DNA from: Chloroflexota bacterium | GTDB lineage: Bacteria; Chloroflexota; Anaerolineae; Aggregatilineales; J027 | DNA length: 39,217 nt | Assembly: GCA_010092845.1 (NCBI GenBank) | Contig: JAADYW010000109.1 | Location: forward strand, 1 to 39,217 | Reading direction: 5' to 3' | Part shown: in pieces, positions 1 through 8,173 of the stretch | Layout of the letters: each line of letters starts with the position of its first letter | How positions within the stretch are numbered: the first letter of the stretch is position 1 | The notes under the pieces: model-generated | Seen by the model: only the letters and a program-made list of their open reading frames with translations | Told to the model about the DNA's origin: nothing | Databases searched by the model: none | Translations under genes and position numbers: made by a program

Positions 1-26
1 AGTGCCTATGCATTCGCCCGTAACGT

Positions 27-111
27 AGTCTCGAGAGACTGAGGCTGGTAAGCATTGGGGCTGCTAAACGCCCCCGCCTTCAGGCGTGGGGATGCTTACT
101 CGCACGAGTAA
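27..111 (+). mobile_element. Probable right-end/omega-RNA-like remnant of an IS200/IS605-family (TnpB) element; the body would lie left of the window
   Basis: Consecutive hairpins: agtct-cgag-agact (27-40); outer stem gtaagcat (48-55)/atgcttac (92-99) enclosing cccccgcc-ttca-ggcgtgggg (71-91); then ttactcg-ca-cgagtaa (96-111). The 'gcccccgccttcaggcg(g)gggg' hairpin is typical of sequence downstream of tnpB. No transposase ORF is visible in the window. Confidence 0.55.
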
Positions 112-207
112 TCAGATCGGAAACAGAATGCGTATCACGCCAATTCTAGAAATATTCGGTATATTTGGCTACATTTGCTGCCACTTTTCCCACAAAGGAT
201 TACGCTC

Positions 208-966
208 ATGTTGCTCGCGATCGATATTGGTAATACCAACATCGTCCTGGGAGTTCACGACGGCACTAACTGGCGATATGATTGGCGCGTCCAGACCTTG
301 CATGACCGCATGCCGGATGAATATGCTGTCTTGTTTCGGACCTTGTTTGAGGATGCTGAACTGTCCTTTGCCGACTTTGACAAAGCCATTATCAGTAGCG
401 TCGTCCCCCAGTTGACGCTGAACCTCAAGGAGATGATTGAAACCCGCACCCAGGCCCCGGTCCTCATTCTAGGCTCTCATCTGGATCTGGGAATCAAGAT
501 CCAGACTGATCACCCGGACCGGGTGGGGAGCGACCTCATTGCCGATGCAGTGGCGGCTTATAAGCATTTCGGCGAGAACTGCATTGTCGTCGATTTCGGC
601 ACCGCCACCACCTTCACGGCGATTGCTCACCCTGGGGTGATGCTGGGCACCGCCATCGCTGCCGGGCTCAACGTGACGATGAGCGCGCTGGTCAGCCGCA
701 CCGCGCAACTGCCCTATATCGAGCTGACCCCGCCGTCCAGCGTCATCGGCAAGAATACCATCCACTCGATGCAGGCTGGCCTCTTACTTGGCTATGTCGC
801 AATGCTTGAGGGGCTGATTGACCGTATGCGGGCCGAACTCGGCACCGCAAAAGTTGCCGCCACCGGAGGCCTGGCCCGCTTCATTGCACCCCTGACCAAC
901 CATTTTGATGTGGTAGATCCAAGGCTGACACTCGAAGGGCTGCGGTTACTCGCTGAGCGCAACTAG
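208..966 (+). CDS. coaX: Type III pantothenate kinase
   Basis: MLLAIDIGNTNIVLGVHDG N-terminus, DHPDRVGSDLIADAVAA, DFGTATTFTAI and ATGGLA motifs. ATG at 208 preceded by aaagga; the upstream in-frame ATG at 175 gives a non-homologous extension. Confidence 0.95.
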   Translation: MLLAIDIGNTNIVLGVHDGTNWRYDWRVQTLHDRMPDEYAVLFRTLFEDAELSFADFDKAIISSVVPQLTLNLKEMIETRTQAPVLILGSHLDLGIKIQTDHPDRVGSDLIADAVAAYKHFGENCIVVDFGTATTFTAIAHPGVMLGTAIAAGLNVTMSALVSRTAQLPYIELTPPSSVIGKNTIHSMQAGLLLGYVAMLEGLIDRMRAELGTAKVAATGGLARFIAPLTNHFDVVDPRLTLEGLRLLAERN

Positions 967-2231
967 CTATTCTGGCGCTGCGCTAACAGACCGGCAACCT
1001 GCTCGATGACATGCTCACTCACCTGGGCCTTGGAAAGCAACGTCAGGGGCATCTGCCGGCCATCGGCCAGCAGCAGGGTGACCCTGTTCATGTCAGATCC
1101 AAAACCAGCATCAGAGGCGGTGATGTCATTGGCAACAATCAGATCCAGGCCCTTGCGCTCTAGTTTGCGCTGCGCATTGGCGATCAGATCCTGGCTTTCG
1201 GCGGCAAAACCCACCACAATCCACGGCCAGCCAGTCTGATCGCGGGCGGTCCTAACCTCGCGAAGAATATCAGATGTGCGCACCAGTTGGAGGGACGTCG
1301 CCTCGTCAGGATCATCCGATTTCTTGATCTTCTGGGTCGCAGCCTGGCTGGGCCGAAAATCCGCCACAGCCGCCGCCATGAGAAGCACATGCGTGCCATC
1401 CAAGTGTGTCCGGATCGCGTCCAGCATCTCTTCTGCGCTCGGGGCGCAAACGATGCGCGCGCCGTAGGGAATAGGCAAGTCTACACCCGTGCTGATAAGC
1501 ACAACCTCTTCTGCGCCCGAATCCAGAGCGGCCTGGGCCAGGGCATAACCCTGCTTGCCACTGGAGTGATTTGTGATGTAGCGCACTGGATCAATGGCTT
1601 CCTTGGTCCCTCCTGCCGTGACAATCACCTTGAGTCCGGAAAGAGGTCCGCCGCGCCCGAGTACCAGGCGGATCGCACCCATCAGGGTGGCTGTCTCCGG
1701 GAGGCGCCCTTTACCCACCAGCCCCGAGGCAAAACGGCCCTCCTCTGGATCGATTACGGTTACGCCGCGCTCAACGAGAGTCCTCAGGTTGGCCTTCACA
1801 GAACGGTGTTGGTACATGACGCCGTCCATTGCTGGCGCAATCAACACCGGGCAACGCACCGCCAGGGCCGTTACTGACAGCAGATCATCGGCCAGGCCAT
1901 GAGCGAGCTTGGCGATCATGTTGGCCGTAGCCGGGGCGATCACCAGTAGATCAGCTTTCTCTCCCAGACCGACATGGGCGATATGCGTTGGCAACCCTGC
2001 GCTGCCGCCACCCTGCCAGAGATCTGTATAGACGGGCCGGCCCGTAACCGCTTCAAACGTCACGGGCGCCACAAAGCGTTGTGCGGCCTGCGTCATAATC
2101 ACGTCGACGCTGGCACCGGCCTGGGTCAGCTTGCTGGCCAGATCCACCGCTTTATATACTGCAATACTTCCAGTCACACCCAGAGCAACACGTTTGCCAC
2201 TCAATATTGTTACCGCTTGTGGGGCCATCAC
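963..2231 (-). CDS. coaBC: Bifunctional phosphopantothenoylcysteine decarboxylase / phosphopantothenate-cysteine ligase
   Basis: GKRVALGVTGSIAVYKAVDLASKL, APAMDGVMY, TAGGTKEAIDPVRYITNHSSGKQGYALA. Confidence 0.95.
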   Translation of the reverse strand: MMAPQAVTILSGKRVALGVTGSIAVYKAVDLASKLTQAGASVDVIMTQAAQRFVAPVTFEAVTGRPVYTDLWQGGGSAGLPTHIAHVGLGEKADLLVIAPATANMIAKLAHGLADDLLSVTALAVRCPVLIAPAMDGVMYQHRSVKANLRTLVERGVTVIDPEEGRFASGLVGKGRLPETATLMGAIRLVLGRGGPLSGLKVIVTAGGTKEAIDPVRYITNHSSGKQGYALAQAALDSGAEEVVLISTGVDLPIPYGARIVCAPSAEEMLDAIRTHLDGTHVLLMAAAVADFRPSQAATQKIKKSDDPDEATSLQLVRTSDILREVRTARDQTGWPWIVVGFAAESQDLIANAQRKLERKGLDLIVANDITASDAGFGSDMNRVTLLLADGRQMPLTLLSKAQVSEHVIEQVAGLLAQRQNS

Positions 2232-2275
2232 CGGTCCTCTCGGCCATTAAGTCTGACACCTGGTATTCAGGCCAG

Positions 2276-3079
2276 CTAAGCCAACTGGAATACATGCTGT
2301 ATGGCTGGCTGTCCATATTCCGCCGCGCCTGTCAGCACTTCCAGATTGTCCAGCATCTGGACACGGCCGCCACTATGGGTATGCCCACATAGGACGATGA
2401 GGTGCGTCTGTGGAAAGCGTGGCATCATATCCAGCAATACATCCCCGACCGCTTTGCAGCTGAAGTGCGGCAGATAGGGGTCATCCCAATCGGGAATCTC
2501 ATTCATATACCAGGTCGCCTCCCGAAAGGGCGGCGAGTGAGTGAGTAAGACGACCTGTTTGTATTGCCTGAGCGCACTGGGAAGCGTGTCCTGAAGATAC
2601 AGAGCGGCCTCATCGGCCAACGACTTAATCCGGCCCCAGCGTTCGCCTTGATCCAGCGGCCGGAGATCGCGAATCGACACATAGTCATTCAGCAGAACGC
2701 CGGACCCCATGTAGTCCCCATAGCGGCCATCCGACCAGGCGCCATGTCCCAGCAAGGCAGTCTCCTCAGTCAACGGAACAACACCGGCTTCTGGCAGCCA
2801 ATGCAGTATGGGTACCTCAGCACACAGATAACGAACCTCAGCCCGCACATCAGCGATATGCTTCCCATAGTAATCATGATTTCCCAAAACAAAATACACC
2901 GGAACCTCCGCGCGCATCGCGATTTGCATCAGATGTTCATTCAAACCCTGCTCTGCGATATCGCCCCCAATCAAGACAGCATCCGGCTCGCTAGCCACCA
3001 ACGCCTCGAGAAAAGCATCGATCGCTTTGGCGCTGGCCAGGTCAAGGTGAATATCGGCTAACCACACAACCCGGGTCAT
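2276..3079 (-). CDS. Calcineurin-like metallophosphoesterase
   Basis: Motifs WLADIHLD, GGDIAEQG, GNHDYYG, LLTHSPPF, CGHTHSGG. Confidence 0.88.
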   Translation of the reverse strand: MTRVVWLADIHLDLASAKAIDAFLEALVASEPDAVLIGGDIAEQGLNEHLMQIAMRAEVPVYFVLGNHDYYGKHIADVRAEVRYLCAEVPILHWLPEAGVVPLTEETALLGHGAWSDGRYGDYMGSGVLLNDYVSIRDLRPLDQGERWGRIKSLADEAALYLQDTLPSALRQYKQVVLLTHSPPFREATWYMNEIPDWDDPYLPHFSCKAVGDVLLDMMPRFPQTHLIVLCGHTHSGGRVQMLDNLEVLTGAAEYGQPAIQHVFQLA

Positions 3080-3090
3080 AGTTGGCTCCC

Positions 3091-3142
3091 AAAAAAGACT
3101 AGCCCGGTATGACCACAGTGTTCAGCGCGTCAAACCGGGCTT
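3091..3142 (-). terminator. Rho-independent terminator of the aldolase gene
   Basis: On the minus strand: AGCCCGGTttGAC...GTCatACCGGGCT stem followed by agtCTTTTTTgg. Confidence 0.65.
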
Positions 3143-3171
3143 CGGAAATCATCAAGGCGTGCTAATGGCCA

Positions 3172-4098
3172 CTAGTCCATCTCACCTGCATAGATCTTCA
3201 TGATACTGCCGAGTAGCTCGACAGCGGCCTTTCGATCGCGCTGGAAGGCATTGCGGCCCATAATCGAGCCAAAACCACCGCCATCACGGATCGCACGCGC
3301 TTCGTTCAGGATATCCTCGTCAGTGTTCATCGGCCCACCCGAGAAGATGACGATACGGCGGCCGTCGAATGAACTGCGGACCACATGTTTTACGCGGTCA
3401 GTCAGAGTATCGTTAGGAATCGCATATTTCTCATAGGCGTCTTTGGCCTTCGGAATCCCGGAAAGGACTTCGGTCGGTAGTTTGACTTTGATAAGATGCG
3501 CGCCTAACTGGGCAGCAATCTGTGCCGAATAGGCGATGACATCCAGAGCGGTTTCGTCTTCCTTCTTCAGGTCGCCGCCCCGCGCATAGGACCATACCAC
3601 GACAGCGAGACCGGCCTGTTTCGCCTCCAGCGTTAGCTGGCGAAGTTGCTCATAGAGCAGGCGTCGCTCAAGCGTACCCGGATAGATCGTATAGCCAATG
3701 GCAACACACCCTAAACGCAGGGCATCCTCTACACCTGACGTCTGGGCCCCCAGTGGATTCTCTTCGTCATGAAGAACGTCGTGGCTGTTAACCTTCAGAA
3801 TCAGCGGAATATCACCAGCATAGTCAGCTGCTACAGCCTCAATAGACCCTAGCGGCGCCGCGTAAGCATTGCAACCCGCTTCGAGCGCCAGTTCGACATG
3901 ATAGCGGGGATCATAGCCGGCCGGATTAGGCGCGAAGCTGCGACCGGGGCCATGCTCAAAGCCCTGATCGACCGGCAAGACGACCAGTTTGCCCGTTCCG
4001 GCTAGACGACCGTGGTTCAAAAGGCGAGCGATGTTTGTCAGTGTTCCAGGATTATCGCTGCGGTAGTAGCTCAGAATCTCCTTAACACGATCTGTCAT
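3172..4098 (-). CDS. fbaB: Class I fructose-bisphosphate aldolase (archaeal/FbaB-DhnA type)
   Basis: LVVLPVDQGFEHGPGRSFAPNPAGYDPRYH, LILKVNSHDVL, KVKLPTE, IFSGGPMNTDEDIL. Confidence 0.9.
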   Translation of the reverse strand: MTDRVKEILSYYRSDNPGTLTNIARLLNHGRLAGTGKLVVLPVDQGFEHGPGRSFAPNPAGYDPRYHVELALEAGCNAYAAPLGSIEAVAADYAGDIPLILKVNSHDVLHDEENPLGAQTSGVEDALRLGCVAIGYTIYPGTLERRLLYEQLRQLTLEAKQAGLAVVVWSYARGGDLKKEDETALDVIAYSAQIAAQLGAHLIKVKLPTEVLSGIPKAKDAYEKYAIPNDTLTDRVKHVVRSSFDGRRIVIFSGGPMNTDEDILNEARAIRDGGGFGSIMGRNAFQRDRKAAVELLGSIMKIYAGEMD

Positions 4099-4190
4099 GT
4101 ATCGTATGCTCCTGTGGTTATCTTTTCAGTGGTTGATTCTAATCTACCGCAAACCCGCCAAAATATACAGCCGTTACCGTTGCACATTCC

Positions 4191-5339
4191 TCATAATGGC
4201 GTTGAGGGGTCCGGTGTTGAAGAGGCTACCTGTGCACCGATGTCGCCAGCAGAAGCGCTATCCGGCATATGCTGTGGGGGTTCTTTGCCCGTAATAAATT
4301 CATACGACTGGGAAAACTCGAGCTTGTATAACAGAAATAGGGCGAGGCCGCCCACTGTTGCCTGGGCGAAGAGTGAATCAACGAGGCTGCTATGCATCAC
4401 CAGAAGCGCCGTACAGCCCAGAGCGGAACCAATCATCCCAATGGCCAGCGGCACCCCAAAACGTCCGAAGTCCAGCCGCGCGAACCGGTGCGAGAGATGA
4501 TCCGTCCCACCTTGCAAGAAGCTCTGCCCCCGACGCATCCGAGAGATAAACACCAGACCCGTATCGAAAATCGGGATTCCCAGCACCAGAACAGGTACCG
4601 GCCATGTGATCCAGGGACTTTCGGCCGCGAAACTTAGCTTCACACCGATCACCGCTAGGAGGTAGCCAATGAATAGCGAGCCAACATCCCCCATGAAGAT
4701 CGCCGCGCGGCCAGAAGTAAAAAGGTTATAGCGCAGAAATCCAAAGGAGGTTCCAGCGATGGCTGCTGCCAGCGAAGCCACCAGGAATTGATCATTTATC
4801 ACCGCAATAACTGTGAAAAACATGCCCGCGACGGTGGCCGTCATCGCAGCTACGCCATCCATGTTATCCAGATAGTTGTAGGCATTGACGACATACATAA
4901 ACCAGCAAATCGTCAGAAAGAAATTGACCGCGTCCGGGACGTTCATTCCAATCTCGACCGATGTCGCGAGCGGCAAGACGAGAATTGGCGGCAGTTGAAG
5001 AAGCCCCTTAAGGGGTGGAGAAAGCCCTTTCCAATCATCCCAAAGCCCAATGGCGGCAATCAACGTGCCGCTGATCAAGATGATGTATAACTCTTCCAGG
5101 GGCCAGGACCGATCGAGTTCCGTCGTCGATGATATCAGGACCGCGCCCAGAGTCAGCAATAGGATTGCGCCTGTTAGACCGAGATACAGGGCAACACCAC
5201 CCATCATCGGCGTCACGACGCGATGGGCGCGGTCCTGTCGGGGTACTGCAACAAAGTTGATCCGCAGGGCCAACTGGCGAACCAACGGTGTCACTACCAA
5301 GGCAAAACTCAGGGCAATCAACAACACCAGAATTGACAT
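4191..5339 (-). CDS. Undecaprenyl-phosphate GlcNAc-1-phosphate transferase (WecA/TagO/MraY superfamily)
   Basis: Multi-TM protein; PRQDRAHRVVTPMMGGVALYLG, NAYNYLDNMDGVAA, FMGDVGSLFIGYLL, PIFDTGLVFISRM..GQS...DHLSHR. Confidence 0.92.
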   Translation of the reverse strand: MSILVLLIALSFALVVTPLVRQLALRINFVAVPRQDRAHRVVTPMMGGVALYLGLTGAILLLTLGAVLISSTTELDRSWPLEELYIILISGTLIAAIGLWDDWKGLSPPLKGLLQLPPILVLPLATSVEIGMNVPDAVNFFLTICWFMYVVNAYNYLDNMDGVAAMTATVAGMFFTVIAVINDQFLVASLAAAIAGTSFGFLRYNLFTSGRAAIFMGDVGSLFIGYLLAVIGVKLSFAAESPWITWPVPVLVLGIPIFDTGLVFISRMRRGQSFLQGGTDHLSHRFARLDFGRFGVPLAIGMIGSALGCTALLVMHSSLVDSLFAQATVGGLALFLLYKLEFSQSYEFITGKEPPQHMPDSASAGDIGAQVASSTPDPSTPL

Positions 5340-5493
5340 TTCGCATGGCTCGTAGGCTAAACATACCGAGTTACGCTCCCGAGTCTACCTAAGCCGTTGG
5401 CAAATAACCACGCACAATCCGGATTCAGGTCGTTTTGCCAGCTACCCGGTGGTTTGGCGCCGGCCCAAGCCCAACTAGCTGTATACTATTCCG

Positions 5494-5522
5494 TTGAGAA
5501 AAAACGCGCCTGTGGGTATACT
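5494..5522 (+). promoter_or_regulatory. Sigma70-type promoter for the toroid/heme-transport operon
   Basis: TTGAGA (5494-5499), 17-nt spacer, TATACT (5517-5522), about 77 bp upstream of the TTG start. Confidence 0.65.
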
Positions 5523-5598
5523 TTGGATGGTTTTGCTAAATTTTGCGCAGTTTAACGATGGCGCACGATTGACCAATATTACAGTTTAGGAGGTTCAC

Positions 5599-6816
5599 TT
5601 GAAGCGTTGGACCATATTGACGCTCGCCCTAGCACTCCTGGTATCTGGCCTGCCTGCACTGAGCCAGGGAGGAAGCCCCATTGCGATGGCAGGGGAATGG
5701 CTAGCCAGCCAGCAGCAACCTGACGGAAGTTTCGCTGGTGAAGCCCAAACCACTGCCATCGCAACAATAGCACTCGGCACCCTGGATCGGGATACAGCCG
5801 CAGCACGCGATTGGCTTGAGTCCAATTTCACTGAGGACTGGGACCTCAGAACAGTGTCCTGGGGCGTTATCGCGCTCACTGTGACTGATAGTGACCCTGG
5901 GACCTTTGCGGACGGTGCACTGCTTGCCTCGTACACTGAGCAGTTTCGTGCCGCCCGCGGAGAGGATACACAGGCTCTCTGTCTGGGCCTGCTGGCACGC
6001 CACAACCTCGACATTCCGCTTCCTGAAACCGCCGTTGGGGCGCTGGTGAGCTTCCAGCAAGAGGACGGCGGCTTCAGCGCTACTCCCGATGGCGAAACCG
6101 ATGTCGTAACCACCAGCCTGTGTACTCAGGTGCTTTCGCTGACCGACCAACAAGAGGCACTCGACAACGCCATGGCATACCTGGGTGAGACGCAGCTTGA
6201 GGATGATGGCTGGTCATCAACAGGTGCTGAGGCCAGCGATCCACTGGGGACAGCTCATGCAATGCAGGCATTGATTAGTATTGATGAGGACCTGGGTGCA
6301 TGGGGAAACCCTGAACGCACGCTAGTTCGATTCATGGATAGAGAGACAGGCGCCTTTGCGACCCCAGCGGATGAGGATGAAACCTCAACCCTGAAATCGA
6401 CCGCCACCAGCATCCTGGTCTTCGAGGGGCTGAGCCTGGCGACACTAGCAGGATCCGTTGCTGAAGACGAGACCAGCGATGCGGCGGGCGCAGGACCTGC
6501 CCTGGACCCCAACTGGAAGCTGGTGGGCGATGGCTATGGCATCGAGCTTGATACTGCCGACGACTTCTTCGTCACGGTGATCGATCCATTCGATAACACA
6601 ACCGAGTACTACGGTGTCGAGATCATCAACTGGACGGCTGAGTATCGGTACACTGGCTATATCGTCGAGGAGCACCTACCTGCCGAAATCCTACTGTGGA
6701 TGGGTGAGCAGGATCCGTCAACCTGGGAGAACATCTCCAACACAACGTTAGAGTTGCTGCCCGACGACGTCATTGCGCAATTGCCTGACGAAGTCCAGGC
6801 TCGAGTCACTGAATAA
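5599..6816 (+). CDS. Secreted alpha/alpha-toroid (prenyltransferase/squalene-oxidase-repeat-like) protein with a C-terminal domain of unknown function
   Basis: Signal peptide MKRWTILTLALALLVSGLPALSQG; QW-like repeats QQQPDGSFAG, QQEDGGFSAT, LEDDGWSS, RETGAFATP. TTG start with aggagg RBS at 5588-5593. Confidence 0.8.
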   Translation: MKRWTILTLALALLVSGLPALSQGGSPIAMAGEWLASQQQPDGSFAGEAQTTAIATIALGTLDRDTAAARDWLESNFTEDWDLRTVSWGVIALTVTDSDPGTFADGALLASYTEQFRAARGEDTQALCLGLLARHNLDIPLPETAVGALVSFQQEDGGFSATPDGETDVVTTSLCTQVLSLTDQQEALDNAMAYLGETQLEDDGWSSTGAEASDPLGTAHAMQALISIDEDLGAWGNPERTLVRFMDRETGAFATPADEDETSTLKSTATSILVFEGLSLATLAGSVAEDETSDAAGAGPALDPNWKLVGDGYGIELDTADDFFVTVIDPFDNTTEYYGVEIINWTAEYRYTGYIVEEHLPAEILLWMGEQDPSTWENISNTTLELLPDDVIAQLPDEVQARVTE

Positions 6817-6851
6817 TACGTAGCTTCAGAAGTGCATGGATTGCTATCCCA

Positions 6852-6877
6852 AGAGCCTGTACAATTGTACAGGCTCT
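6852..6877. promoter_or_regulatory. 26-bp perfect palindrome between the toroid gene and hmuT-like gene (operator or processing/attenuation hairpin)
   Basis: AGAGCCTGTACAATTGTACAGGCTCT equals its own reverse complement. Confidence 0.6.
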
Positions 6878-6898
6878 ATTAGTAGTCAGGAGGTGCGT

Positions 6899-8167
6899 GT
6901 GAGCCGTATTCGCATGCTTGTTATCTGCTTGATAGTCTGTGCGCTGACGAGTATCATCATTCCCCAACCCTCAAAAACCACTGCCCAGAGCGGCAGCGAT
7001 TTTCCAATCACAATTGTCGACGCCACCGGTGCGAGCGTGACGATCGAGTCACTTGAAGCGATCGTCTCGGGCAGTGGAGATGTCACTGAGATCATCGCTG
7101 CACTCGGTTATGACGACCAGCTGGTTGGGGTAGATATCAGTTCAACGTACCCTGAAGACCTGATGGACAAATACGAGACAATCGGCTTCGCCCGGCGACT
7201 AGCTATCGAACCAATCGTGGCTTTGAATCCCACGGTCTTCTTCTGCACGGAAACCTGTGCTCCGGAAGCCGTTCTGGACCAACTTCGTGAGATCGGCATT
7301 CCCGTCGTCATTATTCCCGACAATGAGGAAGCCGGGTTAGCACTACCGCTCCAGAAAATCGACATGATCGCGGCCGCCCTCAATGCCCCCGAGGAAGGGG
7401 AAGCGCTAAAGGAGCGTGTCCAGCGCGAGATCGACTGGGTACGCACTGCCACCAGCAACGTCGACCAACGGCCCTATGCCATGATGCTCTACTTCCGCGG
7501 CACCCGGCTGCAACTTGTCGCGGGCGCGGGCACCCCAGCGCAGGCGATTATCCAGGGGGCGGGTGCGATTGATGCAGCAAGCGAGATCGGGGTTTCTGGC
7601 TATATACCACTTAATCCTGAGATATTGCTGACCGCCTATCCGGACTATGTACTGCTCATGGAAGGCGGTATCGAACAAATTGGCGGGGTCGAAGCCATAC
7701 GGAATCTACAAGGCATGGCCCAGACACCGGCCGGCGAAAACGATAATTTCCTGGTTTATGATGACCAGTACCTGCTTGGCATGGCGACTCGGACGGGTCA
7801 GATCCTGATGGACCTGGCGGCGATCTTCCATCCCAGTATGACATGGGAGACAGAGGTTGAATACCCGTACACACTTACGGATGCAACGGGGACAAGCATC
7901 ACCGTCCAACAGCCGCATCCCGTTACGGCAACTGATCCAGCAATAGTAGCCATCATCGGCAAGCTGGGCTATCATCCCATCGACTATACTCAACGCAGCT
8001 CCGATACCGTCATTCTGACCACCTCATCCGCCGATTGGCAGGCACTGCGTGAAGCCGGACGTACTGTTGTCGTCATCGATGATGCGCTTCAGATCCACGA
8101 AGTCGCGCAGGCGCTGGGGGTTCCAGGGCGTGGCGAGGCGCTTATTGCCCGTTTACAGCAGGAATAG
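6899..8167 (+). CDS. Heme/iron-type ABC transporter substrate-binding protein (HmuT/BtuF-like) with an extra partial C-terminal binding lobe
   Basis: Signal peptide; VTEIIAALGYDDQLVGVDISSTYPE...ETIGFARRLAIEPIVALNPTVFF resembles hemin-binding SBPs. GTG start at 6899 with caggagg RBS; the longer ATG ORF from 6836 would read through the palindrome. Confidence 0.85.
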   Translation: MSRIRMLVICLIVCALTSIIIPQPSKTTAQSGSDFPITIVDATGASVTIESLEAIVSGSGDVTEIIAALGYDDQLVGVDISSTYPEDLMDKYETIGFARRLAIEPIVALNPTVFFCTETCAPEAVLDQLREIGIPVVIIPDNEEAGLALPLQKIDMIAAALNAPEEGEALKERVQREIDWVRTATSNVDQRPYAMMLYFRGTRLQLVAGAGTPAQAIIQGAGAIDAASEIGVSGYIPLNPEILLTAYPDYVLLMEGGIEQIGGVEAIRNLQGMAQTPAGENDNFLVYDDQYLLGMATRTGQILMDLAAIFHPSMTWETEVEYPYTLTDATGTSITVQQPHPVTATDPAIVAIIGKLGYHPIDYTQRSSDTVILTTSSADWQALREAGRTVVVIDDALQIHEVAQALGVPGRGEALIARLQQE

Positions 8168-8173
8168 CTTTCT

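Noticed and set aside
175-207. N-terminal extension of coaX from the ATG at 175
   Set aside because: MLPLFPQRITL precedes the canonical MLLAIDIGNTN start, and the RBS (aaagga) fits the ATG at 208.
86-415. 109-aa ORF overlapping coaX
   Set aside because: Out of frame with the well-supported coaX, low-complexity composition, starts inside the hairpin region; a shadow ORF.
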